A DNA stretch of 64,000 bases. Source: an uncultured Bacteroidales bacterium. Lineage in GTDB: Bacteria; Bacteroidota; Bacteroidia; Bacteroidales; Muribaculaceae. The position numbers and the translations under genes are program-made. Numbering within the stretch: position 1 is the first letter of the stretch; each line of letters opens with the position of its first letter. Below the pieces are notes generated by a model that saw only the letters and a program-made list of their open reading frames with translations, ran no database searches and was not told the origin of the DNA. The DNA lies in assembly GCA_902793405.1 (NCBI GenBank), contig CADBDH010000001.1:1-64000 (forward strand). Reading direction: 5' to 3'. This document shows, piece after piece, positions 37,612 through 46,116 of this stretch.

Positions 37612-39348
37612 TTGAATATTGTGGAGCATTTCACTTTGACTATCTCGAAAAGGAGGTATCTGAACAAGCCTACGGACCAGCAGGCAAAGACTGCCCGGTA
37701 CCGCAGGCAACAACTTACATTAAATGACATTGCGGCGCTCATACGGAAGGGATATACCCTTTCGGCCAACTTTGTGGATGGAGGCGCAGAGATTGGACAG
37801 AAGCAGCGCACCTACAGCAATTTTGAGAGTACCTGCTTCGTCGCATTCGACATGGACGGCGATTTTTCGTCTACCCTGGAGGAGGTCGTGGACAGCCTGA
37901 CGCTTACGCCGACATTGGCCTACTCGACATTCTCACATCAACAAGCCGGCATCGGTAACCGCTATCGGCTGTTGTACATCATTAACGGCGGGATTCACAG
38001 TATCGAGGAGTACCGACGAATTTACGACGGAATATGTTTTGATAATAATTTTCAATTAAAGGATAATTGTGGGAGGTGTTGTGTTCAGGCGGCTTTCGGT
38101 AGCCGCAGTGACTGCGAATTGATTTGTACGGGGAAATTGTATGACGTGTCGGAGTTCTCAACATCGGACGTGGGCATCTACGGCGAAAAGTATCATTCAG
38201 ATTATATAACAGAGAGAGGGGGGAAAAATAATATAGATTCTGAAAGATACTTTTCTGATGAGGATTTCCGTAACGATTTTGAGCAGATGGATTATGAAGG
38301 ACTGCTGATGAAATACCGGGAACAGTACTGTTACTTCGACCACACACCACTACCAGAAGTCGATGATGAAACGCCTTACATCCTATTGCCAGACAATTAT
38401 GTCGAGATTAAGAGGCGCTACTGGTACGAGCCCGTGTTTAACTATGAGGGCGAGCAAATTGCCACCTATCAGATGATACGCCGAGTGCGATATGGCGAGA
38501 ACAGAAGGAAGAAATTATTCATCTGTGCGTTGCTGCGACGCGTCATGCTGCCTGAAGTCCGATTCGAGCACCTGCTTTACAACATGGTATACGAACTGTT
38601 CCATCACATCGATAACACCGAAGCGGTCATCACGAGACAGGACCTGTTGCAGACGACATGCTCTGCGTATAACGCAGAGATATACCCGGCACTTTTGAGC
38701 CGCTACGAAACGACAAAGAAATTCATCGTCAACAAGTCCTATTGCATTACTCATCATTGTAATGTTTATGTAGCAAGGAATAGGGCTGTCAAGATGATAA
38801 ATCATCAGCGCATTGCTGAGTTCTTCAACCCGGACTTGAAGGACAAGGAGAACCTTGCTATATTACATGAACTCGGTATCGACATTAGCATAGCAACGTT
38901 GAAGCGGTTCCGCAGGGACCACGGCTACGTTAAGAACAAGAAGCACAAGAAGGCGCATACGACACCGGCGGTTGATGAGCGCCTGGCTACTGTAGATGCT
39001 GAGCACACGTTACCGGTTCCCAATGTTGTTTCGGCATCGGCGATACCTGCGATTCAGACCGTCCGGACTCCAGACCTGGGCCTAGTTCCAGATGCTAAGC
39101 ATGCGGAAGAGGAATCTTCTGCTTCCTGCGAAACAAAAACTGAAATTTCACCATGGATGGAAGTTGAGGCAGCAATGATACTTGAGACGTCATTGGAGGA
39201 CAACAGTCCTGAGAACCCAGACGACCTGACAAAGAGGGAACGCTACGTGATTTTCAGGAACTTTGCAAAACGGTGCCGTAGATTCATCTGTCAGGATTTC
39301 CCACTTGAATTGTGCCAGGAAATCTTTGAGCGGCGCTGCGGCGCATAA
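37612..39348 (+). CDS. Primase/replication-like protein of a mobile element
   Basis: This 578-residue protein has an N-terminal domain with FVAFDMDGD and, later, LAYSTFSHQQAGIGNRYRLL. This is the arrangement of archaeo-eukaryotic primase-like folds (paired acidic residues in hhDxD, then strands with S/T and R). The middle is helical with GENRRKKLFICALLRRVM. Near 420-440 a replication-protein-like helix-turn-helix (ISIATLKRFRRDHGYVKNK) appears, then a low-complexity tail. Proteins of this plan are common near integrases in Bacteroidales islands and may start replication of the excised circle. The catalytic assignment is an inference from motifs only. Confidence 0.5.
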   Translation: MNIVEHFTLTISKRRYLNKPTDQQAKTARYRRQQLTLNDIAALIRKGYTLSANFVDGGAEIGQKQRTYSNFESTCFVAFDMDGDFSSTLEEVVDSLTLTPTLAYSTFSHQQAGIGNRYRLLYIINGGIHSIEEYRRIYDGICFDNNFQLKDNCGRCCVQAAFGSRSDCELICTGKLYDVSEFSTSDVGIYGEKYHSDYITERGGKNNIDSERYFSDEDFRNDFEQMDYEGLLMKYREQYCYFDHTPLPEVDDETPYILLPDNYVEIKRRYWYEPVFNYEGEQIATYQMIRRVRYGENRRKKLFICALLRRVMLPEVRFEHLLYNMVYELFHHIDNTEAVITRQDLLQTTCSAYNAEIYPALLSRYETTKKFIVNKSYCITHHCNVYVARNRAVKMINHQRIAEFFNPDLKDKENLAILHELGIDISIATLKRFRRDHGYVKNKKHKKAHTTPAVDERLATVDAEHTLPVPNVVSASAIPAIQTVRTPDLGLVPDAKHAEEESSASCETKTEISPWMEVEAAMILETSLEDNSPENPDDLTKRERYVIFRNFAKRCRRFICQDFPLELCQEIFERRCGA

Positions 39349-39429
39349 ACAACGACTAAGGGCGGTCCTCATGGACTGCCCCTGTCTTTTTCATTAACAA
39401 TAGTCTACCCATTTAAACGGGGATACGGG

Positions 39430-41160
39430 CTAAATGTCAAGGAAACTCAGTTTCACTTGCTTCATGTGGTCGGTTGCATGCAGAGAAAAGATTTTTCCGC
39501 AATAGTCGTAATCGTTACATGACCGAGTATACTCCTCGTCTGACACCGTGCCCTCAATACGCATCTGCTCAAGACAGTCGAGCATCCACTGAATTGAGTC
39601 AGGTAAGCAATTCGCGTCTCTTTCCTCTTCTTTGGCCTCTTCGATGATGTCGTCATATTTGGAGTATTTTTCAATAAGATTCCTTTGTTGTTCCTCGGTT
39701 TCCTTCAGTTCTTTATTCTCTCCTTCAAGCGCTACAACTCGGTTGACGAGATAATTACTTACCTTGTCATTGGCGTGTTCGTCGTGTAACGGCATAAACT
39801 GCAAGCGTTCATTCTCTGGAGTTCTCCGATACACATCAAATGCATACGAGTCTTTTGCCTTGTTGTACAATTCCACGATGTCAGTACTATTATGTCCTGA
39901 GAACATCTTTATTTTTTCCTTTGTCCATCCCCGAAGATAGAGCAATGTGATGAACGTACGTCGCGCTGTATGAGTGCTGATTTTTTTCCATCTCGGGACT
40001 CTGGATTCTTGTGGTTTATCACCGGCCGACTGGTATACTGTTATCTCTTCTCCCGTAATTCCAGCGTTTTTTGCTATTATCTTAATACGCTTGTTGATGA
40101 CGTCCTTAGTAGCCGTCTCATTCTTTGCCACTGATGGTATAAGGTAGTTGTACTTCTTGACAAGTATCTCCTGTGCTAGGGTGAAGACGAAACTAACGTT
40201 AACCTTTGTTCTCGTCTTCTTGGTTAGTAGTTGAATTCTTTCAACTCCCTGAAAGGACTGAAGATTATCATCCAATCGGACCGTATCAGAGATTCGTTGG
40301 CCCGTAACACATTCCAGAATAAAAATGTCTTTAATCGCTTCGTCCCTTTCATTATCACAATGGTAGTTATAGAGTTTCGTGACTTCGAAATCGTGTAATG
40401 CTATCTTGTCATCCGGTTTATTGGCCCGAAGGTATTCACACTCAATATCCGCTATCTGTGTTTTGGTTAGGATATGGTGATTCTTGGCGTACCCGCCAAT
40501 AATAATCTTGACATGCTTTAGGATGTCATTAATGCGACCTGCTTGCATTTTCTCCCCGTTTTTCTTCCGGTGATTTTCGACCATCCAATCCCGGAAATCA
40601 GTCAAATAGTCCGTGCACAGTTCATGCAAGTCACTGCTCAATGCCTTATCAGGGTTTTCCTTGATGTACCGTTGATAGACTTTAAGGCTTCTGTTGTAGT
40701 TCGTTCTCGTGGCATCTGTTACACGGTCATGGTTCATGCCTCTTAGATAGGCTGAGAGTTCTGCTGTTATACTTAATGTTTTTGTGTTTTTCTTCTTCAT
40801 TTTCTGTAAATTAATAAATGAGTGTAACACATATTTAAAATCTTCATCTGGATTGTCACTGATATAGTTGATAAACTTGTCAAAGCGCTCTAGGACGTCA
40901 TTAATCACCGTGTTGACAATCCTGTTATTCCGGTTGTCCTGGGTCGTCAGGATATCGCTGACAAACGCTCGCTGCATTGTTCTGTTCCAATGAGCAGGAA
41001 TAACTCGGACACCGGTAGGATAATTGTACCTTACCCCGTAGAACACCACCCTGAAGTACAATGGCGTTGGCTTTTCGGTCTTACTTGACCGCAGATAGAA
41101 GTATCGTCTCGCAGTCTGGAAGAAACACTGCTGGTTTAGTGGTGTTGCGTCGTAACCCAT
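39430..41160 (-). CDS. Tyrosine recombinase (island integrase)
   Basis: This 576-residue site-specific recombinase has an N-terminal arm-binding domain (LRSSKTEKPTPLYFRVVFYG), a SAM-like core-binding domain (about 130-240) and a catalytic domain with R in TGQRISD (about 287), HTARR (about 392-396), SGH and Y in VELYNKA (about 430). About 145 residues follow the catalytic Tyr, including a coiled coil (GENKELKETEEQQRNLIEKY), longer than usual for this family. The gene lies just inside the right end of the island, pointing away from the tRNA, with arm-type sites directly upstream of its start. Expected reaction: integration and excision at the 3' end of tRNA-Ala. Confidence 0.9.
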   Translation of the reverse strand: MGYDATPLNQQCFFQTARRYFYLRSSKTEKPTPLYFRVVFYGVRYNYPTGVRVIPAHWNRTMQRAFVSDILTTQDNRNNRIVNTVINDVLERFDKFINYISDNPDEDFKYVLHSFINLQKMKKKNTKTLSITAELSAYLRGMNHDRVTDATRTNYNRSLKVYQRYIKENPDKALSSDLHELCTDYLTDFRDWMVENHRKKNGEKMQAGRINDILKHVKIIIGGYAKNHHILTKTQIADIECEYLRANKPDDKIALHDFEVTKLYNYHCDNERDEAIKDIFILECVTGQRISDTVRLDDNLQSFQGVERIQLLTKKTRTKVNVSFVFTLAQEILVKKYNYLIPSVAKNETATKDVINKRIKIIAKNAGITGEEITVYQSAGDKPQESRVPRWKKISTHTARRTFITLLYLRGWTKEKIKMFSGHNSTDIVELYNKAKDSYAFDVYRRTPENERLQFMPLHDEHANDKVSNYLVNRVVALEGENKELKETEEQQRNLIEKYSKYDDIIEEAKEEERDANCLPDSIQWMLDCLEQMRIEGTVSDEEYTRSCNDYDYCGKIFSLHATDHMKQVKLSFLDI

Positions 41161-41161
41161 T

Positions 41162-41196
41162 TTGGTAACCTAGATTGGTAACCCAGATTGGTAACC
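41162..41196. other. Arm-type integrase sites, right end (3 x TTGGTAACC)
   Basis: TTGGTAACC at 41162, 41175 and 41188, exact 13-bp period, immediately upstream of the integrase start codon. The same 9-mer lies at 5817 in the left end. They probably serve integrase binding and may also control the integrase gene. Confidence 0.7.
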
Positions 41197-41322
41197 TGGG
41201 CCGGTTTAATATCAAATTGTTAATACCCCGGTAATCACCAATTTGTGTTTCTTTAGGAAGGTATGCTCTCTTATGGAGTGACTGTAATCTCCTTAAAATG
41301 AGCAGATTGCAGTAAACAAAAA

Positions 41323-41350
41323 GAAGGCTAGACGTAACTGTCTGGCCTTC
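41323..41350 (-). terminator. Intrinsic terminator of tRNA-Ala, supplied by the island
   Basis: An 11-bp stem (GAAGGC 41323-41328 with GCCTTC 41345-41350, AGAC with GTCT, one T-G pair) is followed on the minus strand by a T-rich run (41314-41322). It lies 11 bp inside the island, downstream of the tRNA 3' end. Confidence 0.8.
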
Positions 41351-41360
41351 AGCGAGATTC

Positions 41361-41407
41361 GTGGAGCATAGCGGACTCGAACCGCTTACCTCAACACTGC
41401 CAGTGTT
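41361..41407. other. attR: 47-bp direct repeat overlapping tRNA-Ala
   Basis: Identical to 5737-5783. Here the sequence continues into the rest of a complete tRNA, so the island's copy has restored the gene after integration. Confidence 0.85.
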
Positions 41408-41434
41408 GCGCTCTACCAGATGAGCTAATGCCCC
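41362..41434 (-). tRNA. tRNA-Ala (anticodon GGC)
   Basis: Reads GGGGCAT at the 5' end and ATGCTCC plus discriminator A at the 3' end, with one G-U pair. The D-stem is AGCTC/GAGC, the anticodon loop CTGGCAG with anticodon GGC, and the T-arm AGCGG-TTCGAGT-CCGCT. CCA is not encoded. It is the integration target of the island. Confidence 0.95.
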
Positions 41435-41445
41435 GATTTGCGGTT

Positions 41446-41477
41446 GCAAAGTTAATACCATTTTTTGAACTGGCAAA
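41446..41477 (-). promoter_or_regulatory. Promoter of tRNA-Ala
   Basis: On the minus strand TTTG (41474-41477) and TAACTTTGC (41446-41454) are 19 bp apart. The -7 box ends 12 bp before the tRNA 5' end. Confidence 0.75.
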
Positions 41478-41601
41478 TTTTTGGGAGAAAAAAATCAAAA
41501 TTGATGGAAAAACCGCGCTGGAATGGGTGAAAAGTGGGTAAAAAATGCATTTGGTGGCAGCAATTTGCTATGGATAGTGCATTTTTTTTATGCTACGGGG
41601 C

Positions 41602-41631
41602 TTGGTTTTAGAAAATTGTTTGTAATTTTGC
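41602..41631 (+). promoter_or_regulatory. Promoter of the coiled-coil/zapA genes
   Basis: TAATTTTGC at 41623-41631 matches the -7 consensus; a TTGG at 41602-41605 is a weak -33 element with 17-bp spacing. The first ATG follows at 41647. Confidence 0.6.
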
Positions 41632-41646
41632 AGAAAATTGGTAACC

Positions 41647-41943
41647 ATGCCCTCAATGGAGTTAAAAGATAAGTTACAGAGTATTGCTCGCAAGATGGAA
41701 ACCTTGCGTCAGCGTTACCTTGCGCTCCAGAGGGAGAAGAAGGAACAGGAACGCACGATAGAGCGTCAGGAACTCGAGATAGCCAAGCTGGAGAAGGAAT
41801 TGAACCAGCTGAAAATTGACAATGAGTTCCTGCGTGTGGCACGTTCGATTCCAAGCAACCCCGAAGTGATTGCCCGCTACAAGGGTCAGGTTGCCAAGAT
41901 GGTGCGGGACATTGACCGGTGCATCAAACAATTGAACGCTTGA
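41647..41943 (+). CDS. Small coiled-coil protein preceding ZapA
   Basis: This 98-residue protein is almost entirely one coiled coil (LQSIARKMETLRQRYLALQR, then KEQERTIERQELEIAKLEKE). Genes of this type stand directly before zapA in Bacteroidales and are thought to act with ZapA in cell division; no enzyme domain is present. The start at ATG 41647 fits the promoter; an upstream TTG at 41638 and an ATG at 41656 are alternatives. The gap to zapA is 19 bp. Confidence 0.75.
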   Translation: MPSMELKDKLQSIARKMETLRQRYLALQREKKEQERTIERQELEIAKLEKELNQLKIDNEFLRVARSIPSNPEVIARYKGQVAKMVRDIDRCIKQLNA

Positions 41944-41962
41944 CACGAGACTCTCTACCGTT

Positions 41963-42259
41963 ATGGCCGACAATAATAAAGTGAAAATATGGATACAACT
42001 CGCCGACGCGGCTAATCCGATTGCTTTGAGTATCAATCCCGAAGAAGAGGAGAATTACCGTAAGGCCGAGGAACTTGTCAACACGCTCTGGAAGAAGTGG
42101 ATGAACCGCTTCAACGGCACTTCAGAGGACGTGCTTGGCAGGGTGGCTTTCCAGTTTGCGCGCCTCTATCTTGAGGCATACGGTGAAAACCGACAGGTCA
42201 ATGACTTCCTGACTGATATGGACAAACAACTCGCCGCTCTGATTCAGGGCGGGGAGTGA
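41963..42259 (+). CDS. zapA: Cell division protein ZapA
   Basis: This 98-residue protein has the ZapA fold: an N-terminal beta strand segment (KVKIWIQLADAANPIALSIN), then EEENYRKAEELVNTLWKKWM and a long C-terminal helix (VLGRVAFQFARLYLEAYGEN). ZapA binds FtsZ at the division site and bundles its filaments. It is followed by a structured 200-nt gap and rny. Together with the coiled-coil gene it forms a conserved Bacteroidales block. Confidence 0.8.
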   Translation: MADNNKVKIWIQLADAANPIALSINPEEEENYRKAEELVNTLWKKWMNRFNGTSEDVLGRVAFQFARLYLEAYGENRQVNDFLTDMDKQLAALIQGGE

Positions 42260-42261
42260 CG

Positions 42262-42450
42262 ATTGCGAGACGCTGACCCCGGTATCGGGGCTCGTCGTAA
42301 CCGTGCGCTGGGGTGACCCGCAAGCGGTATCGCGATAAATGACTGTTTTAAAGAGAATTAGGTTCCTGCACCACTTTAGGAATGATGCGCTAATACCGCT
42401 GTAAACCAGCGGATTGTGCATTGTGTACTTGAGTGGCGCTTTGTTTAATA
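42262..42450 (+). ncRNA. Candidate 6S-like RNA between zapA and rny
   Basis: The gap folds into a long arm: CGCTGG (42306-42311) with CCAGCG (42406-42411), an interior loop, then AGCGGTAT (42323-42330) with ATACCGCT (42393-42400), and an apical TTCCT/AGGAA hairpin (42363-42382). A separate CCCCG/CGGGG hairpin lies at about 42277-42290. A long helix with a central loop next to zapA is the layout of 6S RNA (ssrS) in other phyla. The ends are estimates. Confidence 0.45.
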
Positions 42451-42465
42451 TTTTATCACTATATA

Positions 42466-44007
42466 ATGAATATAATAGTAACTGTGATTGTAGCCATCCT
42501 GGCGATGGCAATTGGCTGTGCTCTAGCGCTGTACTTGTCCAAGAAGAACGCTAAGTCACAAGCCAACGAGATTATCGAGAAAGCCCGTCTTGAAGCCGAG
42601 GTGCTCAAGAACAAGGAGGTGCTGAAAGGTAAGGAAATCGGTATGTCCATCAAGAGTGACGCCGAGAAAGAGGCTAATGCACGCTTGACCAAGGTGCAGA
42701 CCAGCGAGGCAAAACTCAAGCAGCGCGAGATGACGCTCAACCAGCAACAGGGCGAGCTCAAGCGCCGCAGCAATGAGCTGGACACCATCAAGGTGAATGT
42801 GGACAACCAGGCTGTCATGCTCGAGGAGCGCAAGAAGGAGGTTGACAAGATGGAAAAGAGCGTGCGCGACACGTTGGAGCACGTGAGCGGACTGTCGGCC
42901 GAGGAGGCTAAGGAGAAACTCATCGAGTCGCTCAAGGACGAAGCCAAGACCAATGCCGCAAGCTATATCAACGACATCATGGACGATGCCAAGATGACCG
43001 CCAACAAGGAGGCCAAGCGCATCATCATAGAGACCATCCAGCGAGTAGCCACCGAGACCGCTGTTGAGAACGCGGTAACGGTTTTCCATATCGACAATGA
43101 CGAGATCAAGGGACGTATCATCGGCCGTGAGGGACGCAACATCCGTGCCCTCGAGGCTGCCACTGGCGTCGAAATCGTTGTCGATGATACCCCCGAGGCC
43201 ATCGTGCTGTCGGGCTTTGACCCCGTCCGTCGTGAGATTGCCCGTCTGGCCCTGCACCAGTTGGTGAGCGATGGCCGTATCCATCCCGCCCGCATCGAGG
43301 AGGTTGTCGCCAAGGTGCGTCGCCAGGTCGAGGAGGAAGTGATCGAGACCGGTAAGCGCACGGCTATCGATATGGGTATCCATGGCCTGCATCCCGAGCT
43401 CATCCGCTTGATTGGCAAGATGAAATACCGTTCCAGCTATGGTCAGAATCTGCTGCAGCACTCGCGTGAGACCGCTAACCTGTGTGCCATCATGGCAAGT
43501 GAGCTGGGCCTGAACCCCAAGAAGGCCCGCCGTGCAGGTCTGCTGCATGACATCGGCAAGGTGCCCGACGATGAGCCCGAGCTGCCGCATGCACAGCTGG
43601 GTATGAAGTTGGCCGAGAAATATAAGGAGAAGGCCGACATCTGCAATGCCATCGGTGCCCACCACGACGAGGAGGAGGCCACCAGCCTCTATGCACCCAT
43701 CGTGCAGGTTTGTGATGCCATCAGTGGCGCCCGTCCCGGTGCCCGTCGCGAAATCGTCGAGGCCTACATCAAGCGCCTCAATGATCTGGAACGCCTGGCA
43801 TTGTCCTATCCCGGTGTTGTCAAGACCTACGCCATCCAGGCCGGTCGCGAGCTGCGTGTGATTGTGGGAGCCGATAAGATTTCGGACGAAGAGACCGAAA
43901 AACTCTCTAACGAAATCGCACAAAAGATTCAGGACGAGATGACCTATCCCGGCCAGGTGCGCATCACCGTCATTCGCGAGACGCGCGCTGTGAGCTACGC
44001 TAAATAA
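42466..44007 (+). CDS. rny: Ribonuclease Y
   Basis: This 513-residue membrane-anchored endoribonuclease has an N-terminal transmembrane helix ([20 protein letters not shown]), a long coiled coil, a KH domain ([20 protein letters not shown], about 220-240) and an HD domain ([12 protein letters not shown], about 360). RNase Y initiates mRNA decay at the inner membrane. The start at 42466 follows the structured gap; upstream codons in frame are not plausible. The PSP1/RicT-like gene follows 17 bp later, in keeping with the known RicT-RNase Y partnership in Bacillus. Confidence 0.95.
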   Translation: MNIIVTVIVAILAMAIGCALALYLSKKNAKSQANEIIEKARLEAEVLKNKEVLKGKEIGMSIKSDAEKEANARLTKVQTSEAKLKQREMTLNQQQGELKRRSNELDTIKVNVDNQAVMLEERKKEVDKMEKSVRDTLEHVSGLSAEEAKEKLIESLKDEAKTNAASYINDIMDDAKMTANKEAKRIIIETIQRVATETAVENAVTVFHIDNDEIKGRIIGREGRNIRALEAATGVEIVVDDTPEAIVLSGFDPVRREIARLALHQLVSDGRIHPARIEEVVAKVRRQVEEEVIETGKRTAIDMGIHGLHPELIRLIGKMKYRSSYGQNLLQHSRETANLCAIMASELGLNPKKARRAGLLHDIGKVPDDEPELPHAQLGMKLAEKYKEKADICNAIGAHHDEEEATSLYAPIVQVCDAISGARPGARREIVEAYIKRLNDLERLALSYPGVVKTYAIQAGRELRVIVGADKISDEETEKLSNEIAQKIQDEMTYPGQVRITVIRETRAVSYAK

Positions 44008-44024
44008 CGATTGCGCGTACCACA

Positions 44025-45464
44025 ATGGACGAGAACAAGAACACTCAAGTGAATCTGCCTGAAAGCACCGACGCTTGTGCCAAGTGTGACGGTGGTGCCT
44101 GCAGCTGCCCGTCCGATATCGGGCGCTGCAACCTCACCAGCACCAACTGGCTTGACGATGTGCCCGACAATGATTTCGACATTGTCGAGGTGCTCTTCAA
44201 GAACACGCGCCGTGGCTTCTACCGCAACAGCGCCCACATCCCGCTCAAGCAGGGTGACTGGGTAGCTGTCGAGGCCAACCCCGGTCATGACATCGGCCGC
44301 GTGGGCCTCACAGGCCGTCTGGTCAAGAACCAGATGAAGCGTGTGAACCTGCGCAAGGATGCCGAGATCCTGCGCGTCTTCCGCAAGGCCAAACCTGCCG
44401 ACATGGAGCGTTACGAGCAAGCCAAGGCTCGTGAGGAGGACACCATGATACGCTCTCGCAAAATTGCTGTTGACCTGGGTCTGAAAATGAAAATCGGCGA
44501 CGTCGAGTATCAGGGCGACGGTAACAAGGCGATCTTCTACTACATTGCCGACGAGCGTGTGGACTTCCGCCAGCTCATCAAGGTGCTGGCCGACGTCTTC
44601 AAGATTCGTGTCGAGATGAAACAGATTGGCGCCCGTCAGGAGGCTGGCCGCATTGGCGGCATCGGTCCCTGTGGAAGGCCGCTCTGTTGTGCGACGTGGA
44701 TGTCAAGTTTTGTGTCGGTTGCCACTAGTGCGGCCCGATTCCAGGACATCTCGTTGAATCCGCAGAATCTTGCCGGACAATGCGCCAAGCTCAAGTGCTG
44801 CATCAATTTCGAGGTCAATACCTATGTCGAGGCCATCCGTCAACTCCCTGCCAAGGATGTCCATCTCGAGACCAAAGATGCTACCTACTACTACTTCAAG
44901 GCCGATGCCCTCAAGCGTGAAATCATCTATTCGACCGAGCGCAATGCGCCTGTCAATACGGTGACCCTTACCGCGGCCCAGGCCTTCGAGATCATCGCAT
45001 TGAACAAGAACGGCGTCAAGCCCGACAGCCTCAAACCCGAGGATGACGGCAAGAAGAGCGCTTCTCCCTTTGGCGACCTGCTCAACCAGGATGCCATCAA
45101 CCGCTTTGACAAAAAGAAAAAGAAAAAGAAGAAGAAAAGCGGCGAGAAGCCTGCAGGGCCCAAGAGTGATAAGCCTGCCGGCCCCAAGGCCGAGAAGCCC
45201 GCGGCTGACGATAATGTGAATGCCAAGGGTGGCGGCAATAATGGCGGTGGTAACAATAATGGCGGAGGTGGTAACGATCGCCGCCCGCCCCGTCAAGGCA
45301 AACCCAAGCGATTCCAACAGGAAGGACAGCAACCCGAGGGAGAGCGCCCGCCCCGCAAGGATAAGCCGCAGCGCATGGAGAAGAAAACCTTCAGGCCCCG
45401 CAAACCCAAGGATGCTGGAGCTCCCGACAACGGCAATGGCAAGCAAAAGCCAAATAAGGAATAG
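44025..45464 (+). CDS. PSP1-domain protein, RicT (YaaT)-like
   Basis: This 479-residue protein has an N-terminal Cys-rich tip (CAKCDGGACSCP) and a PSP1 domain with GRIGGIGPCGRPLCCATWMS and QNLAGQCAKLKCCINFE. These Cys pairs bind an iron-sulfur cluster in the RicT family of Bacillus. The C-terminal 130 residues are a low-complexity basic tail (FDKKKKKKKKKSGEKPAGPK, then glycine/asparagine repeats), a Bacteroidota feature that may bind RNA. The gene lies downstream of rny; a role with RNase Y is inferred from Bacillus. Confidence 0.85.
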   Translation: MDENKNTQVNLPESTDACAKCDGGACSCPSDIGRCNLTSTNWLDDVPDNDFDIVEVLFKNTRRGFYRNSAHIPLKQGDWVAVEANPGHDIGRVGLTGRLVKNQMKRVNLRKDAEILRVFRKAKPADMERYEQAKAREEDTMIRSRKIAVDLGLKMKIGDVEYQGDGNKAIFYYIADERVDFRQLIKVLADVFKIRVEMKQIGARQEAGRIGGIGPCGRPLCCATWMSSFVSVATSAARFQDISLNPQNLAGQCAKLKCCINFEVNTYVEAIRQLPAKDVHLETKDATYYYFKADALKREIIYSTERNAPVNTVTLTAAQAFEIIALNKNGVKPDSLKPEDDGKKSASPFGDLLNQDAINRFDKKKKKKKKKSGEKPAGPKSDKPAGPKAEKPAADDNVNAKGGGNNGGGNNNGGGGNDRRPPRQGKPKRFQQEGQQPEGERPPRKDKPQRMEKKTFRPRKPKDAGAPDNGNGKQKPNKE

Positions 45465-45957
45465 ACGCCAAGGCCGTTACGCGATGGCACAAGCGGTGGC
45501 AATGACAATCGTCATTGCCGCCGCCATGCTTGTCATGGGTTCATGCGATCGCAAACCCGTTATGGCCCATTCGGCTTTTATCCATCTGCCCAACGGCGGC
45601 TGGCAGCGCACGATGCCCCTGTCGTTTCGCCCCGCGTATGACGATTCGGCTGCACGCTACGACGTCACGCTCACCGTTCGTCACGACAACAGCTACCGTT
45701 ACAGCAATCTGTCGCTGGTGGTGGATGTTATCGCCGCCGACTCGACCGTTAGCCGCAAGAGGGTGAACATGGCCCTGGCCGACGGTTATGGCAACTGGAC
45801 GGGTGGGGGATTCGGCACCTTGTATCAGGTCACCGAGCCCGTTGCACTCGGTGTTTCGCCCGTTGATGCCCGCAGTGTGGTGGTGTGGCAGGCCATGAAC
45901 GGTTGCGACACCTTGCGCGGCCTGGCCGATGTGGGCATCATCACCAAACCCCTTTAG
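45436..45957 (+). CDS. gldH: Gliding-motility-type lipoprotein GldH
   Basis: This 173-residue lipoprotein (lipobox VMGSC) has a GldH core: HSAFIHLPNGGWQRTMPLSF, then strands such as YRYSNLSLVVDVIAAD and LADGYGNWTGGGFGTLYQVT. GldH proteins occur in non-gliding Bacteroidales too, where their role is unclear. I prefer the start at 45436 because it gives a positively charged n-region (SKSQIRNRRQGR) before the hydrophobic segment; it overlaps the RicT-like gene by 29 bp. The start at 45484 would avoid the overlap but leaves no basic residues. Confidence 0.75.
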   Translation: MASKSQIRNRRQGRYAMAQAVAMTIVIAAAMLVMGSCDRKPVMAHSAFIHLPNGGWQRTMPLSFRPAYDDSAARYDVTLTVRHDNSYRYSNLSLVVDVIAADSTVSRKRVNMALADGYGNWTGGGFGTLYQVTEPVALGVSPVDARSVVVWQAMNGCDTLRGLADVGIITKPL

Positions 45958-46015
45958 TTTCATGGGGGGCTATAGTGGTCTGCCGATGATGAAAGTCGTA
46001 AAAACTGGCAACTAA

Positions 46016-46048
46016 TTTGGTCAGTTCGTTAAAAACACTTAATTTTGC
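46016..46048 (+). promoter_or_regulatory. Promoter of the GtrA gene
   Basis: TTTG at 46016-46019 and TAATTTTGC at 46040-46048 with 20-bp spacing match the consensus. The ATG follows at 46117, leaving a leader of about 60 nt. Confidence 0.75.
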
Positions 46049-46116
46049 CACGCAAAACAATCTTTCAGAGCCTTCGCACCATTGTTTAACCTTTGCGCGA
46101 AAGCCATAATTGAAGA

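Larger units (their letters stand above)
5737..41407. mobile_element. 35.7-kb integrative island in tRNA-Ala(GGC)
   Basis: A 47-bp exact direct repeat lies at 5737-5783 and 41361-41407. The right copy belongs to an intact tRNA-Ala; the left copy is a severed tRNA 3' part. A tyrosine integrase gene sits 200 bp inside the right end, and TTGGTAACC sites lie inside both ends. Cargo: ComF-like protein, HNH endonuclease, a nine-gene DISARM-related operon, beta-barrel protein, serine recombinase, NUMOD3-like ORF and primase-like protein. No relaxase, coupling protein, type IV secretion or phage structural genes are recognised, so self-transfer is not evident. The island is AT-richer than the chromosome to its right. 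Confidence 0.85.

Noticed and set aside
5737-41407. Integrative conjugative element or prophage
   Set aside because: No relaxase, coupling protein, Tra genes, capsid, terminase or tail genes were recognised inside the boundaries.
42556-44025. 489-residue frame opposite rny
   Set aside because: Shadow; RNase Y with KH and HD domains is on the plus strand.
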